Shown here piece by piece: positions 19,218 to 27,267 of a stretch of DNA of 64,000 nucleotides (positions are counted from its first letter, which is position 1; every line of letters starts with the position of its first letter). A program made the position numbers and the translations under genes. Below the pieces are notes generated by a model. That model made no database searches, was not told the DNA's origin, and saw nothing but the letters and a program-made list of their open reading frames with translations. This DNA is from Klebsiella pneumoniae (GTDB taxonomy: Bacteria; Pseudomonadota; Gammaproteobacteria; Steroidobacterales; Steroidobacteraceae). Location of the stretch: positions 1-64,000 of the forward strand of contig CAMAQZ010000003.1 of the NCBI GenBank assembly GCA_945860725.1, read 5' to 3'.

Positions 19218-20552
19218 GTGGGTGAAACCTCGCTCCCTGTCCTCTTGGGCTTCTTAGCCCTTTGTATGATTCTCTCCGCGTTCTTCTCGGGTACCGAGAC
19301 GGCGTTGATGAGTTTCAACCGATACCAACTGCGGACCATGGCCAACTCGGGTCACCGAGGGGCGATATTGGCCGAACGGTTGCTGGCCCGCCCCGATCGG
19401 CTGATCGGGCTGATCCTACTCGGCAACAACCTCGTCAACAATCTCGCTGCCATGCTGGTCACGGTGATCGTGCTGCAGTACTGGGGCGACGATTGGGTCG
19501 CGGTCGGCGCCGGCCTCCTCACCCTCGTCATGCTGATCTTCTGCGAAGTCGGCCCCAAGACCTACGGCGCGCTGCATCCGCGGCCCCTCGCCGTCAACTC
19601 CGCGTATGTCTACACTGCCCTGCAGTGGTTTTTACGCCCTGCGGTCGCCACGATCGGGTGGGTGACGAACGGTGCGCTGCGCGTGGTCGGCCTGCGCGTC
19701 GACCAGCAGACACAACAGACCACGCTGTCGCGCGAGGAACTGCGCACGGTGGTGGCGGAAGCCGGGGTGATGATCCCGCGCAGCCACCAGCAGATGTTGA
19801 TCGGCATCATCGATCTGGAACGGGTGACCGTGAACGACATCATGATCCCGCGTCAGGACATCTCGGGCATCGATCTGGAGGACGACTGGGAGCGGATCCT
19901 CGAGCAGCTGCGCCAGACTCCGCATACGCGACTGCCGGTCTACCGTGGTGGCATCGAAGACATGGTCGGTTTGCTGCACATGAAGCGGGTCGCACAGGAA
20001 CTTGCCCGCGGCGCGCTCGACCGCGACCGTCTCGAAGAGATCGCGAGCCAACGCGAACCGTACTACGTGCCGGAGAGCACGCCGCTCACGGTGCAGCTCG
20101 CCAACTTCCAGCGCGACCGGCGACGCGTCGCGTTCGTGGTCGATGAGTACGGCGATGTCCTAGGGCTCGTGACGCTCGAGGACATCCTCGAGGAGATCGT
20201 CGGCGAGTTCACCTCCGACCCCGCGACGCTCTCGCACCGCGATGTGCACCGCGAAACTTCGGGTGCGTTGATCGTGAATGCGGGTGCGTCGATCCGCGAT
20301 CTGAACCGTAGCCTCGGGTGGTCGCTGCCGACGGATGGCCCGAAGACCCTGAACGGGCTGTTGATCGAACGGCTGGAGAACATCCCCGCGGCAGGCACTC
20401 AACTGCGCATCGGCAGCCTGCAGATCGAGGTGCTGCAGGTGGCGGACAACACGGTGCGCACGGTCCGGGTGCGCGTGTCCCGCGGCGACACCGGTGCCGC
20501 CGGGTCAGCCGGGCCCGTCGAACGCCACCGTAAGGGCCGCAGCGAGCCCTGA
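19218..20552 (+). CDS. CorB/YfjD-type CNNM transporter (DUF21-CBS-CorC)
   Basis: 444-residue inner-membrane protein. A DUF21/CNNM membrane domain (about residues 5-150, with FFSGTETALMSFNRY and ILLGNNLVNNLAAM) is followed by a CBS pair (about 205-325, with VDEYGDVLGLVTLEDILEE) and a CorC/HlyC domain (about 340-430). CNNM proteins such as CorB are Mg2+ transporters. It starts at GTG 19218 without a ribosome-binding site; the first membrane segment excludes a later start. The last 48 bp overlap radA on the other strand. In E. coli ypjD lies between this gene and ffh; it is absent here. Confidence 0.92.
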   Translation: MGETSLPVLLGFLALCMILSAFFSGTETALMSFNRYQLRTMANSGHRGAILAERLLARPDRLIGLILLGNNLVNNLAAMLVTVIVLQYWGDDWVAVGAGLLTLVMLIFCEVGPKTYGALHPRPLAVNSAYVYTALQWFLRPAVATIGWVTNGALRVVGLRVDQQTQQTTLSREELRTVVAEAGVMIPRSHQQMLIGIIDLERVTVNDIMIPRQDISGIDLEDDWERILEQLRQTPHTRLPVYRGGIEDMVGLLHMKRVAQELARGALDRDRLEEIASQREPYYVPESTPLTVQLANFQRDRRRVAFVVDEYGDVLGLVTLEDILEEIVGEFTSDPATLSHRDVHRETSGALIVNAGASIRDLNRSLGWSLPTDGPKTLNGLLIERLENIPAAGTQLRIGSLQIEVLQVADNTVRTVRVRVSRGDTGAAGSAGPVERHRKGRSEP

Positions 20553-21899
20553 CACTCCGCGGATCTGCAGGCCCTCGATGGGCCGACGCGGCAGGTTGTC
20601 CTGCGGCACGATCGCCAGACGGAAGCCCTGTTTAGCCGCCTCGCGTAACCGTTCCTCGCCGAACGCGACCGGGCGCACCTCGCCTGTCAGGCCGACCTCG
20701 CCGAACGCGACCACGGTCGCCGGCAGCGGTTTGTCGCGCAGGCTGGAGGCGAGCGTGAGCAGCATCGGCAGATCGGACGCGGTCTCACGCAGGGCCAACC
20801 CACCGACCACATTGACGAACACATCGTGGTCCTGCAGCGACAGCCCACCGTGGCGGTTCATGACCGCGAGCAGCATGGCGAGCCGGGTGGCATCGAGCCC
20901 CTGTGCGACACGCCGCGGGTTGCCGAAGCGCATCGGGTCGACCAGGCCTTGTATCTCGACCAGCAACGGCCGCCCGCCCTCGCGGGCCACGGTGACGAGG
21001 CTGCCCGGCGCGATCTTCTCCGGCCTTGCGAGGAAGATCGCCGAGGGGTTGGCGACCTCGCGCAGACCGTTCTCGACCATCGCGAAGAAGGCGAGCTCAT
21101 TGGCCGCCCCGAAGCGGTTCTTGGTGGCGCGCACGATGCGCCATCGCGAACCGGCGTCGCTCTCAAAGTAAAGCACCGTATCGACCAGGTGCTCGAGCAT
21201 CTTGGGCCCAGCGATGGTCCCTTCGCGGGTCACATGGCCGATGATGAACACCGCCGTCCCGGTCGCCTTGGCGAAACGCACCAAAGCCGCCGCGCATTCC
21301 CGCAGTTGCGAGACGCCGCCGGCGCTGGCGTCGACCTCAGACAAGGACACCGTCTGGATCGAATCGACGACCAACAACGCGGCACCGAGCGCGCTTGCCG
21401 CCGCGAGGATCCCCTCGAGGTCGGACTCGGCAGCGATCCGCAAGCCGGGCGTTTCGAGGCCGAGCCGCTCGGCACGCAGCCCGATCTGATCGACAGACTC
21501 CTCGCCGCTCGCGTAGAGCACCGGGGCGTCTGCGGCGACCTGTGCCGCCACTTGCAGCAGCAGCGTCGACTTGCCGATGCCGGGGTCACCCCCCAAAAGC
21601 GTGACGCTACCCGCGACGATGCCACCGCCCAGGACCCGGTCGAGTTCTCCTGAGCCACAGGAGCGGCGAGCGGCGCGACCCGCCGTGGCAGATTCGGGAC
21701 GGGCGCCTGCGGCAGGGGTGACCGTCCCCTTCAAAGCGAGGCTGCGCGCAGCGGGCACCGCAGCCTTGCGGTCCTCGGCCGGCGTACTGACCGCTGCCTC
21801 GAGCGCGTTCCACTCGCCGCACTGCGGACACTGACCCTGCCAGCGGGGCGATCGCGCACCGCAAAGTCGGCAAACGAACAAAGCACGGCTACGAGGCAT
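20505..21899 (-). CDS. radA: RadA (Sms), branch-migration DNA repair ATPase
   Basis: 464-residue repair helicase acting on recombination intermediates. It has an N-terminal C4 zinc finger (C10, C13, C24, C27), a RecA-like ATPase (Walker A GGDPGIGKST, K110), the RadA-specific KNRFG motif (260-264) and a C-terminal Lon-like domain. ATG 21899 follows an extended -10 element by 7 nt. The gene's 3' end overlaps the convergent transporter gene. Confidence 0.97.
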   Translation of the reverse strand: MPRSRALFVCRLCGARSPRWQGQCPQCGEWNALEAAVSTPAEDRKAAVPAARSLALKGTVTPAAGARPESATAGRAARRSCGSGELDRVLGGGIVAGSVTLLGGDPGIGKSTLLLQVAAQVAADAPVLYASGEESVDQIGLRAERLGLETPGLRIAAESDLEGILAAASALGAALLVVDSIQTVSLSEVDASAGGVSQLRECAAALVRFAKATGTAVFIIGHVTREGTIAGPKMLEHLVDTVLYFESDAGSRWRIVRATKNRFGAANELAFFAMVENGLREVANPSAIFLARPEKIAPGSLVTVAREGGRPLLVEIQGLVDPMRFGNPRRVAQGLDATRLAMLLAVMNRHGGLSLQDHDVFVNVVGGLALRETASDLPMLLTLASSLRDKPLPATVVAFGEVGLTGEVRPVAFGEERLREAAKQGFRLAIVPQDNLPRRPIEGLQIRGVSGLAAALTVAFDGPG

Positions 21900-21906
21900 A
21901 GGCTCG

Positions 21907-21915
21907 ATGCTAGCA
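21907..21915 (-). promoter_or_regulatory. Extended -10 for radA (possible leaderless transcript)
   Basis: Minus strand TGC followed by TAGCAT (21912-21907) is an extended -10. Seven bases separate it from the radA ATG at 21899, so transcription would begin at the start codon. No ribosome-binding site is present between them. Confidence 0.45.
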
Positions 21916-21921
21916 CCGCGT

Positions 21922-21927
21922 TAAACT
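21922..21927 (+). promoter_or_regulatory. -10 candidate for the PP2C gene (possible leaderless transcript)
   Basis: TAAACT (four of six consensus bases) lies 7 nt before ATG 21935. It is in the 35-bp divergent gap with radA and would again place the transcript start at the initiation codon. The match is modest and there is no clear -35. Confidence 0.3.
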
Positions 21928-21934
21928 CTTCGAG

Positions 21935-22669
21935 ATGGGGAATACAGGCGCATCGTGGTCTTTACAGTGTTTCGGTGTCACAGACATCGGCAAGGTGCGC
22001 CAGCGCAACGAAGATTCGATCGGTGTCGACGCCGAGATCGGCCTTTTGGTCGTGGCCGACGGCATGGGCGGCCACAACGCCGGCGATCTGGCGAGCCGTC
22101 TCGCCATCGAGACACTGTTCACGACAGCCCGCAGCCTGCCCCCGCTCGAGCCGGACCGGCTGCAGATCGCAGTCAAGCGTGCCAACGACATCATTCTCGA
22201 AGCGGCGGGCGCCGAGCCGAGCCGTTCGGGGATGGGGACGACGGTGGTCGCAGCGTGGTTCGCGGCGACGCACCTCGATGTGGCCCATGTCGGCGACTCG
22301 CGCCTCTATCGTCTGCGCGCAGGCGTGCTCGAGATGCTCACGCGTGACCATTCCCAAGTGCAGGGACTGGTCGATCGCGGCATCCTCACCCCGGCCCAAG
22401 CGCGCGTCTCCACGCGGCGGAATTTCCTCTCGCGGGCGCTCGGCACCGATCCGGATGTCTGTATCGACTGCGCACGGCATGCATTGCAAGGCGGTGATTC
22501 CTACCTGCTCTGCTCCGATGGCCTGACCAACATGCTCGAGGATGAGGAGATCGCCGTCGTGCTGCAAGACGCTAGCCCCGTGCAGGCGATCGCGGACCGT
22601 CTGATCTCACTCGCCAATGAACGCGGCGGGCGCGACAACATCTCGGTGGTGATCGCCCGGCTGGGCTGA
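21935..22669 (+). CDS. PP2C-type Ser/Thr protein phosphatase (Stp1/PrpC family)
   Basis: 244-residue metal-dependent phosphatase. The PP2C motifs are in order: VRQRNEDSIG, VVADGMGGHNAG, GMGTTVVAAW, AHVGDSRLYRLR, LTRDHSQVQGL, LLCSDGLTNML and GGRDNISVVIARL. All metal-binding aspartates are present. It has no membrane segment. In many bacteria such phosphatases counter a Hanks-type kinase, but no kinase gene is in this window. It stands alone, divergent from radA. Confidence 0.93.
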   Translation: MGNTGASWSLQCFGVTDIGKVRQRNEDSIGVDAEIGLLVVADGMGGHNAGDLASRLAIETLFTTARSLPPLEPDRLQIAVKRANDIILEAAGAEPSRSGMGTTVVAAWFAATHLDVAHVGDSRLYRLRAGVLEMLTRDHSQVQGLVDRGILTPAQARVSTRRNFLSRALGTDPDVCIDCARHALQGGDSYLLCSDGLTNMLEDEEIAVVLQDASPVQAIADRLISLANERGGRDNISVVIARLG

Positions 22670-22692
22670 GGGTCGGCGCGCTGCGTCGCGTC

Positions 22693-23796
22693 TCAGCCGA
22701 CATACTCGCGGGGCACCCGCGGCGCCACGGCACAGAGTAATTCATAGGCGATCGTGCCGGCCCATCCGGCGACCGTCTCGACCGGCAGCCCCTCGCCCCA
22801 CAGCACCGCCTGTTCACCGACCGCGACCGCGGGCAGGTCGGTGACATCGACGGCGATCATGTCCATGGAGACGCGACCCACCAGGGGCGCACGGCCCGTG
22901 CTGAAGGCGACCGGCGCACCCGAAGGCAGATGCCGCGGCAAGCCATCCGCATAGCCCGCCGCGAGGATCGCAATCTTCGAGTCGCGCGCCGCCTGCCAAG
23001 CCCCACCGTAGCCCACGGTCTCCCCGCGCGGGACCTCGCGCAGGGCGATCACCTCGGTGGAGAGTGTCATCACCGGGGTCAACCCGTCCCCGCTGCCCGG
23101 TTCGGCAGAGGGCGGCACGCCGTAGAGGGCGATTCCCGGACGGATCCAATCGCCCTGGCCCGCCGGCCACAGCAAGGCACCGGCGGAGTTGCCGATGCTG
23201 ACGACGGGACGGCTGCCCGCCTGGTGTTGCCACGCCGTCACGATCGCGGTGAGCCGGGCGAGTTGCGCCGGGGTGGTGTCGACGCCCGGCTCATCGGCGC
23301 GTGCGAGGTGGGTCATGAGGCGTAGGTCCTGCAGCGCGACGCCGCAGGCGAGCAGCTGCGAACGCGCCTCGAGCACCGCCTCGGGCCGGAATCCGAGCCG
23401 GTTCATGCCAGTGTCGGCTTTGATCCAGACAATCGGTGGCGGGTGGTGAGCCCCGCCTGCCGCGAAACGCCGGAACATCGCGATCTGACCGGGTTCATGG
23501 ACGACGAGATCGAGACCGGCGGCGAGCGCGACGCCGAGTTCGTGGTCATCGCTCACGCCTTCGAGCAGGAGGATCGGCTGCTCGATGCCGCCGTCACGCA
23601 GTTCGATCGCCTCGCCGAGGCGCGCCACGGCGAACCCGTCCGCCACGCCGGACAACGACTTCGCCACCCGTAGGGCGCCGTGCCCGTACGCATCGGCCTT
23701 GACCACGGCAAAGGCGCGGCTACCCGGTGCGGTGCGGCGCAGGACGGCGAAGTTGCCGCGCAACGCGGCGAGGTCGATGCGGGCGCGGATACCCAT
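22693..23796 (-). CDS. alr: Alanine racemase
   Basis: 367-residue PLP enzyme that makes D-alanine for peptidoglycan. The PLP lysine is K33 in AVVKADAYGHG. The catalytic tyrosine region GYADGLPRHL and the C-terminal VGRVSMDMIAVDVTDLP are present. It follows dnaB by 14 bp, as in many gammaproteobacteria. Confidence 0.96.
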   Translation of the reverse strand: MGIRARIDLAALRGNFAVLRRTAPGSRAFAVVKADAYGHGALRVAKSLSGVADGFAVARLGEAIELRDGGIEQPILLLEGVSDDHELGVALAAGLDLVVHEPGQIAMFRRFAAGGAHHPPPIVWIKADTGMNRLGFRPEAVLEARSQLLACGVALQDLRLMTHLARADEPGVDTTPAQLARLTAIVTAWQHQAGSRPVVSIGNSAGALLWPAGQGDWIRPGIALYGVPPSAEPGSGDGLTPVMTLSTEVIALREVPRGETVGYGGAWQAARDSKIAILAAGYADGLPRHLPSGAPVAFSTGRAPLVGRVSMDMIAVDVTDLPAVAVGEQAVLWGEGLPVETVAGWAGTIAYELLCAVAPRVPREYVG

Positions 23797-23810
23797 GGAC
23801 CGCGCTCCGC

Positions 23811-25187
23811 TCAGCGCAGCACGCCGTCGGCGTAGGAGTCCGGCGCGTAATTGGAGAAGCGCGAATACTGACCTTGGAAGGTCAGCAGGAAGGTGCCGGT
23901 CTCGCCGTTGCGGTGCTTGGCGAGATCAATCTCGGCGATGCCTTTCTTCGTGGTGTTCTTGTCGTAGACCTCCTCACGATAGATGAGGAGGATCATGTCG
24001 GCATCTTGTTCGATGGCGCCCGACTCGCGCAGGTCGGACATGACCGGCTTCTTGTCGACACGCTGCTCGACACCGCGGTTGAGCTGCGACAAGGCGATCA
24101 CCGGCACGCGCAATTCTTTGGCCAAGGCCTTGAGACCGCGCGAGATCTCCGCGATCTCAGTGGCGCGGTTCTCGTTGTTGCCGGGCACTTGCATCAGCTG
24201 CAGGTAGTCGACGACCACCAGACCGAGTCCGTGCTCGCGGTGCACCCGGCGCGCTCGCGCGCGCAGCTCGGTCGGCGTGAGCGCGGGTGTCTCGTCGATG
24301 AAGATGCGGGCCTCGGAGAGCTGGCCGGCAGCGCCGGTGATGCGCGGCCAATCGTCATCGGAGATCTGGCCGCTGCGGATATGACCGAGGCTCACACGGC
24401 CGATCGAGGAGAGCATGCGGGTCATCAACTGCTCGGAAGGCATCTCCATGGAGAAGATCACCACCGACGCCTTGACACCGCCCTGCAGCGCCGCGAACTC
24501 GGCCATGTTGACGGCGAAGGTTGTCTTGCCCATCGATGGGCGGCCGGCGACGATCACAAGATCGCCCGGACGCAGGCCGCCAGTCTTGCGGTCGAACTCA
24601 TCGAACCCGGTGGGCAGACCGCGCAGGCCACCCGGATTGTTGTGCCATTCGTCGATCTGATCGATGAGCGCCGGCATCAAAGATTGCACGGACACCGCGC
24701 CGTCGCGCGCACCGCGCACGCCCTGCTCCGCGATCGCGAACACCCGCCCCTCGGCGTGCTCGACGAGTTCGCGCGCGGTCTCGCCTTCGTTGTTGAAGAC
24801 CGAAGACGCGATATCGGTGCCGGCCTTGAGCAACTGCCGCAGCAAGGAGCGCTCACGAACGATGCCGGCATAGGCGCGGACATTGGCCGCGGTCGGCGTG
24901 TCGCGGACCAAAGTACCGAGATAGGCGAGACCGCCAACATCAGCCAAGCGCCCGATGCGTTCGAGGTGCTCGCTGACCGTTACGGCATCGGCGGGCTTGC
25001 CCGCGCCCGCGACCTGCCCGATGGCCTCGAAGACCAGACGGTGGTCGGGACGGTAGAAGTCCTCGGACCGTAGCACATCGGCCACGTCGTCCCAGGACTG
25101 GGAGTCGAGCAGCAGGCCGCCGAGCACAGCCTGCTCCGCCTCGATCGAATGCGGCGGGGTGCGCACATCTCCGCCGCGCGCGCTCAC
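23811..25187 (-). CDS. dnaB: DnaB, replicative DNA helicase
   Basis: 458-residue hexameric helicase that drives the replication fork. The N-terminal DnaB domain (PPHSIEAEQAVLGGLLLD) is followed by a RecA-like ATPase (Walker A GRPSMGKTTF, K221; MEMPSEQLMTR; DYLQLM) and the C-terminal LAKHRNGETG. I chose GTG 25187, 8 bp beyond the rplI stop; an upstream extension would overlap rplI and lacks homology. No intein or insertion is seen. Confidence 0.95.
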   Translation of the reverse strand: MSARGGDVRTPPHSIEAEQAVLGGLLLDSQSWDDVADVLRSEDFYRPDHRLVFEAIGQVAGAGKPADAVTVSEHLERIGRLADVGGLAYLGTLVRDTPTAANVRAYAGIVRERSLLRQLLKAGTDIASSVFNNEGETARELVEHAEGRVFAIAEQGVRGARDGAVSVQSLMPALIDQIDEWHNNPGGLRGLPTGFDEFDRKTGGLRPGDLVIVAGRPSMGKTTFAVNMAEFAALQGGVKASVVIFSMEMPSEQLMTRMLSSIGRVSLGHIRSGQISDDDWPRITGAAGQLSEARIFIDETPALTPTELRARARRVHREHGLGLVVVDYLQLMQVPGNNENRATEIAEISRGLKALAKELRVPVIALSQLNRGVEQRVDKKPVMSDLRESGAIEQDADMILLIYREEVYDKNTTKKGIAEIDLAKHRNGETGTFLLTFQGQYSRFSNYAPDSYADGVLR

Positions 25188-25194
25188 AGCCCGA

Positions 25195-25644
25195 TCAATC
25201 CTCTGCGGTGATCGAGACCGACAGCTGCACATCCACATCGGTGTGCAGGTGCAGCACGACCTGATGGTCGCCGACTATGCGGATGGGGCCGTTCGGCAGC
25301 CGCACTTCCGCGCGGGATACCTTGTGTCCCTGGGCTGAGCAGGCCTCGGCGATGTCGGCGGTGCCGACCGAGCCGAAGAGCTTGCCTTCGCTGCCCGCAC
25401 GCGCAGCCATCCGCAGCGTGAAACCCTCGAGCGCCGTCGAGCGCAGCTGCGCCGCTGCGAACTGGTCCTTGGCGAGCTTTTCGAGCTCGGCACGACGGGC
25501 CTCGAACTTCGCGACGTTGCTGGGCGTCGCGAGCGTCGCCTTGCCTTGCGGCAGCAGGAAGTTGCGGCCGTAGCCCGACTTCACATCTACGCGATCGCCG
25601 ATATCGCCGAGGTTGGCGACCTTATTGAGAAGGATGACGTCCAT
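25195..25644 (-). CDS. rplI: Ribosomal protein L9
   Basis: 149-residue protein. MDVILLNKVANLGDIGDRVDVKSGYGRNFLLPQGKA is the standard N-terminal domain, quoted here only to identify it by its start MDVILLNKV and its loop GYGRNFLLP. A long helix and a C-terminal RNA-binding domain follow. It is 14 bp downstream of rpsR. The gene order rpsF-rpsR-rplI-dnaB is conserved; priB, found in enterics, is absent. Confidence 0.98.
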   Translation of the reverse strand: MDVILLNKVANLGDIGDRVDVKSGYGRNFLLPQGKATLATPSNVAKFEARRAELEKLAKDQFAAAQLRSTALEGFTLRMAARAGSEGKLFGSVGTADIAEACSAQGHKVSRAEVRLPNGPIRIVGDHQVVLHLHTDVDVQLSVSITAED

Positions 25645-25658
25645 GATGGATGCTCCGG

Positions 25659-25907
25659 TCAGTGCTGGTCGGTGTACGGCAGCAACGCGAGGAACCGCGC
25701 GCGCCGCACGGCCACGGCGAGCTGGCGCTGGAAGTACGAACGCGTGCCGGTGATCCGGCTCGGTACGATCTTGCCGGTCTCGGTGATGTACCCCTTGAGG
25801 GTCACGATATCTTTGTAGTCGATCTGCTTGACGTCTTCCGCGGTGAAGCGGCAGAACTTCTTGCGACGGGTGAAGCGGCTACCGCCGCCCTGTTGGCCAT
25901 CTCTCAT
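25659..25907 (-). CDS. rpsR: Ribosomal protein S18
   Basis: 82-residue small-subunit protein that pairs with S6. The Gly-rich start [12 protein letters not shown] is followed by [20 protein letters not shown] and a basic C-terminal part. ATG 25907 is preceded by AAGGAAATCAA; the longer open frame upstream runs into rpsF and is not used. It is 25 bp downstream of rpsF. Confidence 0.98.
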   Translation of the reverse strand: MRDGQQGGGSRFTRRKKFCRFTAEDVKQIDYKDIVTLKGYITETGKIVPSRITGTRSYFQRQLAVAVRRARFLALLPYTDQH

Positions 25908-25932
25908 GTTTGATTTCCTTATTGTGCGCGGA

Positions 25933-26349
25933 TCAGGCGTTGTCGCCGATCGACTCGTCATCGCCCATGTCGTCGCGACGCCCACGGCGCGGGCGATCGA
26001 CTCCGCCTTCACCACCGGCTGCCTCTTCCTCGGCGGCACGCGCCATCGGCGAGGGCTCGGTGACGGCGCCGTCCATCTTCACGACGAGGTGCCGAAGCAC
26101 GGCGTCGCTGAAACGGAACGCGCCGGTGAGTTCGGCCAGGGTCTTCTGGTCGGTCTCGATGTTCATCAGAAGGTAGTGGGCCTTGTGGACCTTGGTGATC
26201 GGGAAGGTCAACTGGCGTCGGCCCCAGTCCTCCACGCGATGTACCAGACCACCGCCCGCGCTGATCAGGGTCTTGTAGCGCTCGAGCATGGCCGGAACCT
26301 GCTCGCTCTGGTCCGGATGGACCAGGAACACGATCTCGTAGTGCCTCAT
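25933..26349 (-). CDS. rpsF: Ribosomal protein S6
   Basis: 138-residue protein ([17 protein letters not shown]). ATG 26349 has AAGGAG (26355-26360) 5 nt upstream. The C-terminal 40 residues after [18 protein letters not shown] are acidic and basic low-complexity, which is common because E. coli S6 carries a glutamate tail. First gene of the ribosomal-protein run and preceded by its own promoter and leader hairpins. Confidence 0.97.
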   Translation of the reverse strand: MRHYEIVFLVHPDQSEQVPAMLERYKTLISAGGGLVHRVEDWGRRQLTFPITKVHKAHYLLMNIETDQKTLAELTGAFRFSDAVLRHLVVKMDGAVTEPSPMARAAEEEAAGGEGGVDRPRRGRRDDMGDDESIGDNA

Positions 26350-26372
26350 GGGATCTCCTTTCGGTGTATGAC

Positions 26373-26427
26373 GCCACCCGGCGAAGCACGGCCAGTGTGG
26401 CAAGGGATCCCCCGCTTGAACGGGGGG
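26373..26427 (-). promoter_or_regulatory. rpsF leader hairpins, candidate S6:S18 autoregulatory structure
   Basis: Two hairpins lie in the rpsF 5' leader. The one nearest the gene (26373-26401) pairs GCCAC with GTGGC and, after one unpaired A, CTGGC with GCCGG, around an 8-nt loop; it ends 12 nt before the Shine-Dalgarno. The upstream one (26409-26426) pairs CCCCCG with CGGGGG. Known rpsF leaders bind S6:S18 in many bacteria; this assignment is by position and shape only. Confidence 0.45.
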
Positions 26428-26433
26428 GCGCGG

Positions 26434-26462
26434 ACTATAGCCAATAGCCGCTCACCGGGCAA
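26434..26462 (-). promoter_or_regulatory. rpsF operon promoter
   Basis: Minus-strand TTGCCC (26462-26457), a 17-bp spacer, and TATAGT (26439-26434) form a good sigma-70 promoter. Transcription would start near 26427, at the edge of the leader hairpins, about 78 nt before rpsF. Confidence 0.7.
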
Positions 26463-26477
26463 GCCGGAACGGGCGGG

Positions 26478-27257
26478 TCAGGCGCCGCGCTGGCGCTGGG
26501 CCTCGTAGAGGAGCATCCCCGCCGCGACCGACACATTCAGGCTCTCGACGGCGCCGAGGGACGGCAGGCGGACCAGCAGGTCGCAGTGCTGCCGCGTGAG
26601 TTGCCGCAACCCGCCACCCTCGGCACCCATGACGATCACAGTGCCCCCCGTCAGGTCGACGTCGGCGGCGCGCTTTTGCGCGCCGGCCTCAGCCCCCACC
26701 ACCCAGAGCCCGGCCTGTTTCAGATCCCGCAGGCAGCGCGCGAGGTTGGTGACCACCACGATCGGCGTGGTCTCGGCCGCACCGGCGGCCACCTTGCGCA
26801 TGGTGGCGTTTGGCTGCGCGGCCCGATCGCGCGGGATGAGGACCGCCAAGGCACCACAGGCGTCCGCCGTCCGCAGGCAGGCCCCGAGGTTGTGGGGATC
26901 CTGCACGCCATCGAGCGCGAGCAGCAGCGGCGCGTAGCGTCCACCCGCAGCGGCGGCGACCACCGCCGGATCCTGCAGACGCGCGAGTTCGGCGGACAAC
27001 CGGTCTTCATCCCAAGGCACGACAGGTCGGACCTCCGCCACCACCCCTTGATGGACTGCATCACCGGCGAGGCGTTCGAGACGCGCCGCATCGACCCGTT
27101 CGACCGTGACTTGCGTCGCGGCCGCCGCCGCGAGCAAAGCCACCACACGCCCATCTTCTCGGCCGCGCAGCACATAGACACGCAGCACCCTCGACGGATC
27201 TTTGGCCAACACCGCCTGCACCGCGTGCAGTCCATACACGATCTCTGAAGGGTTCAA
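26478..27257 (-). CDS. rlmB: RlmB, 23S rRNA (guanosine-2'-O)-methyltransferase
   Basis: 259-residue SpoU-family (SPOUT) methyltransferase that methylates G2251 of 23S rRNA. It has the N-terminal substrate-binding domain (YGLHAVQAVLAKDPSRV) and catalytic motifs LDGVQDPHNLGACLRTADA, VIVMGAEGGGLRQL and AVESLNVSVAAGMLLYE. Start TTG 27257 is 10 bp after rnr. Confidence 0.95.
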   Translation of the reverse strand: MNPSEIVYGLHAVQAVLAKDPSRVLRVYVLRGREDGRVVALLAAAAATQVTVERVDAARLERLAGDAVHQGVVAEVRPVVPWDEDRLSAELARLQDPAVVAAAAGGRYAPLLLALDGVQDPHNLGACLRTADACGALAVLIPRDRAAQPNATMRKVAAGAAETTPIVVVTNLARCLRDLKQAGLWVVGAEAGAQKRAADVDLTGGTVIVMGAEGGGLRQLTRQHCDLLVRLPSLGAVESLNVSVAAGMLLYEAQRQRGA

Positions 27258-27267
27258 CCGGCGTACC

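Noticed and set aside
22670-22692. Intrinsic terminator between the convergent PP2C and alr genes.
   Set aside because: The 23-bp gap has G+C-rich sequence but no stable stem followed by a T-run.
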